Shown piece after piece: positions 5,693 to 8,010 of a stretch of 8,010 nucleotides of DNA (the stretch's first letter is position 1; the number at the start of each line of letters is the position of its first letter). Made by a program: the position numbers and the translations under genes. The stretch is taken from contig CAKQNZ010000093.1 in the NCBI GenBank assembly GCA_934255435.1, positions 1 to 8,010 of the forward strand, written 5' to 3'. Under the pieces are notes generated by a model. The model was not told the origin of the DNA. It was given only the letters and a program-made list of their open reading frames with translations, and made no database searches. This DNA comes from an uncultured Clostridia bacterium. Lineage in GTDB: Bacteria > Bacillota > Clostridia > Peptostreptococcales > Anaerovoracaceae.

Positions 5693-6823
5693 TTATTTCA
5701 GTATCCTTACTCTGATGATACCTTCTCCTGCGATAGCGGATTCATCTACATCGCCTGATGTTTCAGCCAGCGTGTAAGCGTAGTCGCCTCTTGTCTTGTT
5801 TATCACATCTCCGTCTGCAATGGCAGCGACCTTTTCGAGAGCACCGGCGTCAGCCTTTGATATAACAGCGATCCTTGTGCCCTTCTTAGGCCCCAGAGTG
5901 CATGCAGGCATGTTCACTGAGTTCACGATGTTGCCATTTTCTATGTAGTCCATGATCTCGTCTGCAGCCATAACTGCACAGTTGTCTTCTGCTTCTGCAG
6001 ATGAAGCTCCGAGATGAGGTGTAGCGATGACACCTTCCTTGCCTATGACTGTATCGTTAGGGAAGTCAGTCACATATCTTCTTACTTTGCCTGATTCCAG
6101 AGCTGCCAGCATATCAGCATCGTTTACCAGTTTGTCTCTGGCAAAGTTCAGGAATACCACGCCGTCCTTCATCTGAGCAATGGCAGCGGCGTCGATCATT
6201 CCTTTTGTGTCGTCCATTACAGGAACGTGGATGGATATGTAGTCACAGCATGGATAAAGATCCTTCAGTGCGTCAACGATGTCTATAGTGTTTGAAAGTG
6301 AATGAGCAGCCTTTACTGAAAGGAATGGATCGTATCCGATGACTTTCATGCCCAGGCTTTCGGCTGCATTTGCAACCAGTACGCCGATAGCACCAAGACC
6401 GATGATACCGAGAGTCTTGCCTTTGATCTCTGTACCTGCGAACTGTCCCTTGCCTTTCTCGACAGCCTTGCCTACGCCTTCAGTGCCGGCAAGAGTGCCT
6501 GCCCACTGGAGACCTGCAGGGATATTTCTTGCTGCCATGAACAGTCCTGACAGGCAGAGTTCCTTTACAGCGTTGGCGTTGGCGCCGGGAGCGTTGAATA
6601 CAACGATACCTTTCTCAGCACACTTGTCGAGAGGGATATTGTTGACTCCTGCACCTGCTCTGCCGACAGCAAGAAGATTGTCGGAAAGCTCCATCTCGTG
6701 CATATCGTAGCTTCTGAGGATTATACCGTTGGCTTCCTGTACATCATCGACTACAGTGTAGTTGTCAGTGAGACGTGCCAGACCAACAGGTGAAATTTTG
6801 TTTAAAGTTCCTATTTTGTACAT
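5693..6823 (-). CDS. serA: D-3-phosphoglycerate dehydrogenase, clostridial short type
   Basis: The enzyme oxidises 3-phosphoglycerate to 3-phosphohydroxypyruvate, the first committed step of serine synthesis. The 376-residue product has the substrate-side GRAGAGVNNI (54-63), the NAD motif GLGAIG (142-147), Asp165 in GYDPF (the usual NAD-preferring acid), the catalytic Arg229 in NFARDKLV and His270 in TPHLGASS. The usual catalytic Glu motif (DVxxxEP) is replaced by YVTDFPND (250-257), as I recall for other clostridial SerA proteins. The last 65 residues or so (from about 313) look like a short ACT-type domain, a possible serine sensor. The ATG has GAGGTG (6832-6837) 8 bases upstream. It diverges from serC, its pathway partner, across 165 bases. 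Confidence 0.93.
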   Translation of the reverse strand: MYKIGTLNKISPVGLARLTDNYTVVDDVQEANGIILRSYDMHEMELSDNLLAVGRAGAGVNNIPLDKCAEKGIVVFNAPGANANAVKELCLSGLFMAARNIPAGLQWAGTLAGTEGVGKAVEKGKGQFAGTEIKGKTLGIIGLGAIGVLVANAAESLGMKVIGYDPFLSVKAAHSLSNTIDIVDALKDLYPCCDYISIHVPVMDDTKGMIDAAAIAQMKDGVVFLNFARDKLVNDADMLAALESGKVRRYVTDFPNDTVIGKEGVIATPHLGASSAEAEDNCAVMAADEIMDYIENGNIVNSVNMPACTLGPKKGTRIAVISKADAGALEKVAAIADGDVINKTRGDYAYTLAETSGDVDESAIAGEGIIRVRILK

Positions 6824-6880
6824 GTTTCCTTCACCTCGTTATAATGTAAATAATTTATAAAACAAATCGTATTGGAATAT

Positions 6881-6909
6881 ATTATATCACTTTACCTGTT
6901 GGAGGTAAA
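6881..6909 (-). promoter_or_regulatory. serA promoter within the palindrome
   Basis: On the minus strand, TTTACC (-35, 6909-6904; 4 of 6) and TATAAT (-10, 6886-6881; 6 of 6) are 17 bases apart. TGA just before the -10 gives an extended -10, TGATATAAT. The start should be near 6874, about 50 bases before the serA ATG. That leader is too short for a T-box or riboswitch. Confidence 0.75.
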
Positions 6910-6919
6910 GTGATATAAT
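6891..6919 (+). promoter_or_regulatory. serC promoter within the palindrome
   Basis: TTTACC (-35, 6891-6896) and a perfect TATAAT (-10, 6914-6919) are separated by 17 bases, with the extended -10 TGATATAAT. The start should be near 6926. It is the mirror image of the serA promoter, and the two occupy the same DNA. Confidence 0.75.
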
Positions 6920-6930
6920 ACGGTACAAAG

Positions 6931-6954
6931 GCGCATATCATGCGATGAGTGCGC
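6931..6954 (+). other. Possible small hairpins in the serC leader
   Basis: GCGCA (6931-6935) can pair with TGCGC (6950-6954), or CGCAT (6932-6936) with ATGCG (6940-6944) around ATC. The two pairings exclude each other. They lie in the predicted leader 23 bases or more before the ribosome site GGAGGT (6977-6982). No known riboswitch is recognised. Confidence 0.3.
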
Positions 6955-6988
6955 TCTGCAGATCATTAACAAAAGTGGAGGTAGAAAA

Positions 6989-8010
6989 ATGAGCAAAGAA
7001 AGAGCATATAACTTTTCAGCAGGTCCTTCGATGCTGCCCCTTGAGGTACTTGAAGATGTAGCTGCCAATCTGACTAACTACAAGGAATGTGGCGAGTCTG
7101 TACTGGAGATGAGCCATAGATCAGCAGCTTTCAAGACTATCCTTGAAGACGCAGAAAAGAATCTGAGAGATATCATGAATATTCCTGACAACTACAAGGT
7201 CATGTTCATCCAGGGCGGCGGTACACTGCAGTTCGCAATGGTAGCACTGAACCTTCTCAGGAATTCAGGCAAGGCTGACTACGTGCTTACAGGCACATGG
7301 GCCAAGAAAGCATGCAAGGAAGCACAGAAATACGGGGATATCAAGGTAGTTGCTTCATCAGAAGACTCCACATTCTCATATATACCTGAAGTGAAGAAGG
7401 AAGACTTCAGACCGGATGCAGACTATGTGCATATCACAACAAACAACACTATCTACGGCACTCACTATCCGTATACACCGGATACAGGTGATATCCCTCT
7501 CGTTGCAGATATGTCATCATGCATACTCTCAGAGGAAGTCGATGTCAGCAAATACGGTCTCATCTATGCAGGCGTTCAGAAGAACATCGCTCCATCAGGC
7601 GTTGCGCTTGCTATCATGAGAGAAGACCTTATCGGATTTGCAAAGGACAATGTTCCTACATATCTGGACTACAAGATCCATGCAGACAACGGATCCACAT
7701 ACAACACACCTAACTGCTTCGCTATATATGTTGCAGGAGAAGTGTTCAAGTACATCAAGAAGATGGGCGGAGTTTCCGAAATGCACAAGAAGAATGTAAG
7801 AAAAGCAAAGAAACTCTACGATTTCATAGACAGCAGTGATCTTTACAGCTGCCCTGTAAGAGAACAGGACAGATCCCTGATGAACGTGGTATTCGTTACA
7901 GGCAATGCAGATCTTGACAAGAAATTCGTTGCAGAAGCAAAAGAAGCTAACCTGCACAACCTGGCCGGACACAGATCCATCGGCGGAATGCGTGCCAGCA
8001 TATACAACGC
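6989..8010 (+). CDS. serC: Phosphoserine aminotransferase (cut near C-terminus)
   Basis: This pyridoxal-phosphate enzyme moves the amino group of glutamate to 3-phosphohydroxypyruvate, giving phosphoserine, and in some bacteria also serves pyridoxal synthesis. The 340 visible residues cover nearly the whole protein (about 360 expected) and the frame is open at the window end. Signatures are YNFSAGPSMLP (7-17), MSHRS (41-45), the cofactor-phosphate segment QGGGTLQF (75-82), HITTNNTIYGT (148-158), VADMSS (172-177), Lys198 in AGVQKNIAPSG as the Schiff-base lysine, and HRSIGGMRASIYN (328-340) near the C-terminus. GGAGGT (6977-6982) lies 6 bases before the ATG. Isoleucine is mostly ATC here, unlike the ATA-rich iron operon, which fits high expression. 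It diverges from serA and shares its palindromic promoter region. Confidence 0.96.
   Translation, partial: MSKERAYNFSAGPSMLPLEVLEDVAANLTNYKECGESVLEMSHRSAAFKTILEDAEKNLRDIMNIPDNYKVMFIQGGGTLQFAMVALNLLRNSGKADYVLTGTWAKKACKEAQKYGDIKVVASSEDSTFSYIPEVKKEDFRPDADYVHITTNNTIYGTHYPYTPDTGDIPLVADMSSCILSEEVDVSKYGLIYAGVQKNIAPSGVALAIMREDLIGFAKDNVPTYLDYKIHADNGSTYNTPNCFAIYVAGEVFKYIKKMGGVSEMHKKNVRKAKKLYDFIDSSDLYSCPVREQDRSLMNVVFVTGNADLDKKFVAEAKEANLHNLAGHRSIGGMRASIYN

Larger units (their letters stand above)
6880..6920. repeat. Perfect 18-bp inverted repeat between serA and serC
   Basis: The arms TATTATATCACTTTACCT (6880-6897) and AGGTAAAGTGATATAATA (6903-6920) are exact reverse complements around the 5-base spacer GTTGG. 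Each arm contains the -35 of one promoter and the -10 of the opposite promoter. Both predicted starts fall outside the repeat, so it works as DNA (promoter and possible operator), not as an RNA hairpin. Confidence 0.95.

Noticed and set aside
6824..6988. T-box or amino-acid riboswitch for the serine genes
   Set aside because: The predicted leaders are about 50-60 bases, too short, and no specifier loop, T-box sequence or terminator is seen.
6945..6992. 15-codon leader ORF (MSALCRSLTKVEVEK) overlapping serC as ATGA
   Set aside because: It has no ribosome site and includes the serC ribosome site as codons. The ATGA overlap arises whenever the second codon begins with A, so it is probably chance.
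1..8010. Prophage, defence island, transposon or CRISPR content
   Set aside because: All seven genes belong to ordinary metabolic or transport families, and no transposase, integrase, regular repeats or direct-repeat boundaries were seen.

Overview
The window looks like chromosomal DNA of an anaerobic low-to-mid-GC Bacillota, most likely a clostridial lineage. The evidence is strong GGAGG-type ribosome sites, heavy use of ATA and AGA/AGG codons in several genes, a FeoA-FeoB fusion, a clostridial-type short phosphoglycerate dehydrogenase and a Fur/PerR-like box. The exact genus cannot be read from this DNA. There are seven protein genes, two of them cut by the window edges, and no RNA genes, CRISPR arrays or insertion sequences.

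Layout: (1) 1-1453, minus strand: a glycerate/hydroxypyruvate-type D-2-hydroxyacid dehydrogenase followed 57 bases later by the start of an NhaC-family sodium/proton antiporter that runs off the left edge. (2) 1454-1605: a divergent control region with two overlapping promoters and a Fur/PerR-like palindrome. (3) 1606-5473, plus strand: rdgB (house-cleaning nucleotide pyrophosphatase), a YihY/BrkB-family membrane protein, and a fused FeoAB ferrous iron transporter, probably one transcript ending at a strong terminator at 5517-5552. (4) 5553-5692: a convergent intergenic region rich in small inverted repeats. (5) 5693-6823, minus strand: serA. (6) 6824-6988: a divergent control region built around a perfect 18-bp inverted repeat. 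(7) 6989 to the right edge, plus strand: serC, lacking only its last residues.

How the genes work together: SerA and SerC catalyse consecutive steps from 3-phosphoglycerate to phosphoserine, and their divergent promoters are superimposed on one palindrome, so the same 41 bp carries a near-consensus promoter in each direction. The rdgB-yihY-feoAB transcript ends in an iron importer, and its promoter carries a metalloregulator-like box, which suggests iron or peroxide control of the whole unit. The hydroxyacid dehydrogenase may join glycerate or hydroxypyruvate to the same C3 pool as the serine genes, but that link is inferred.

No unknown multi-gene system was found. The most interesting signals are the palindromic bidirectional serA/serC promoter, the Fur/PerR-like box, and a 7-bp tandem repeat at the end of the YihY gene that may have truncated it.
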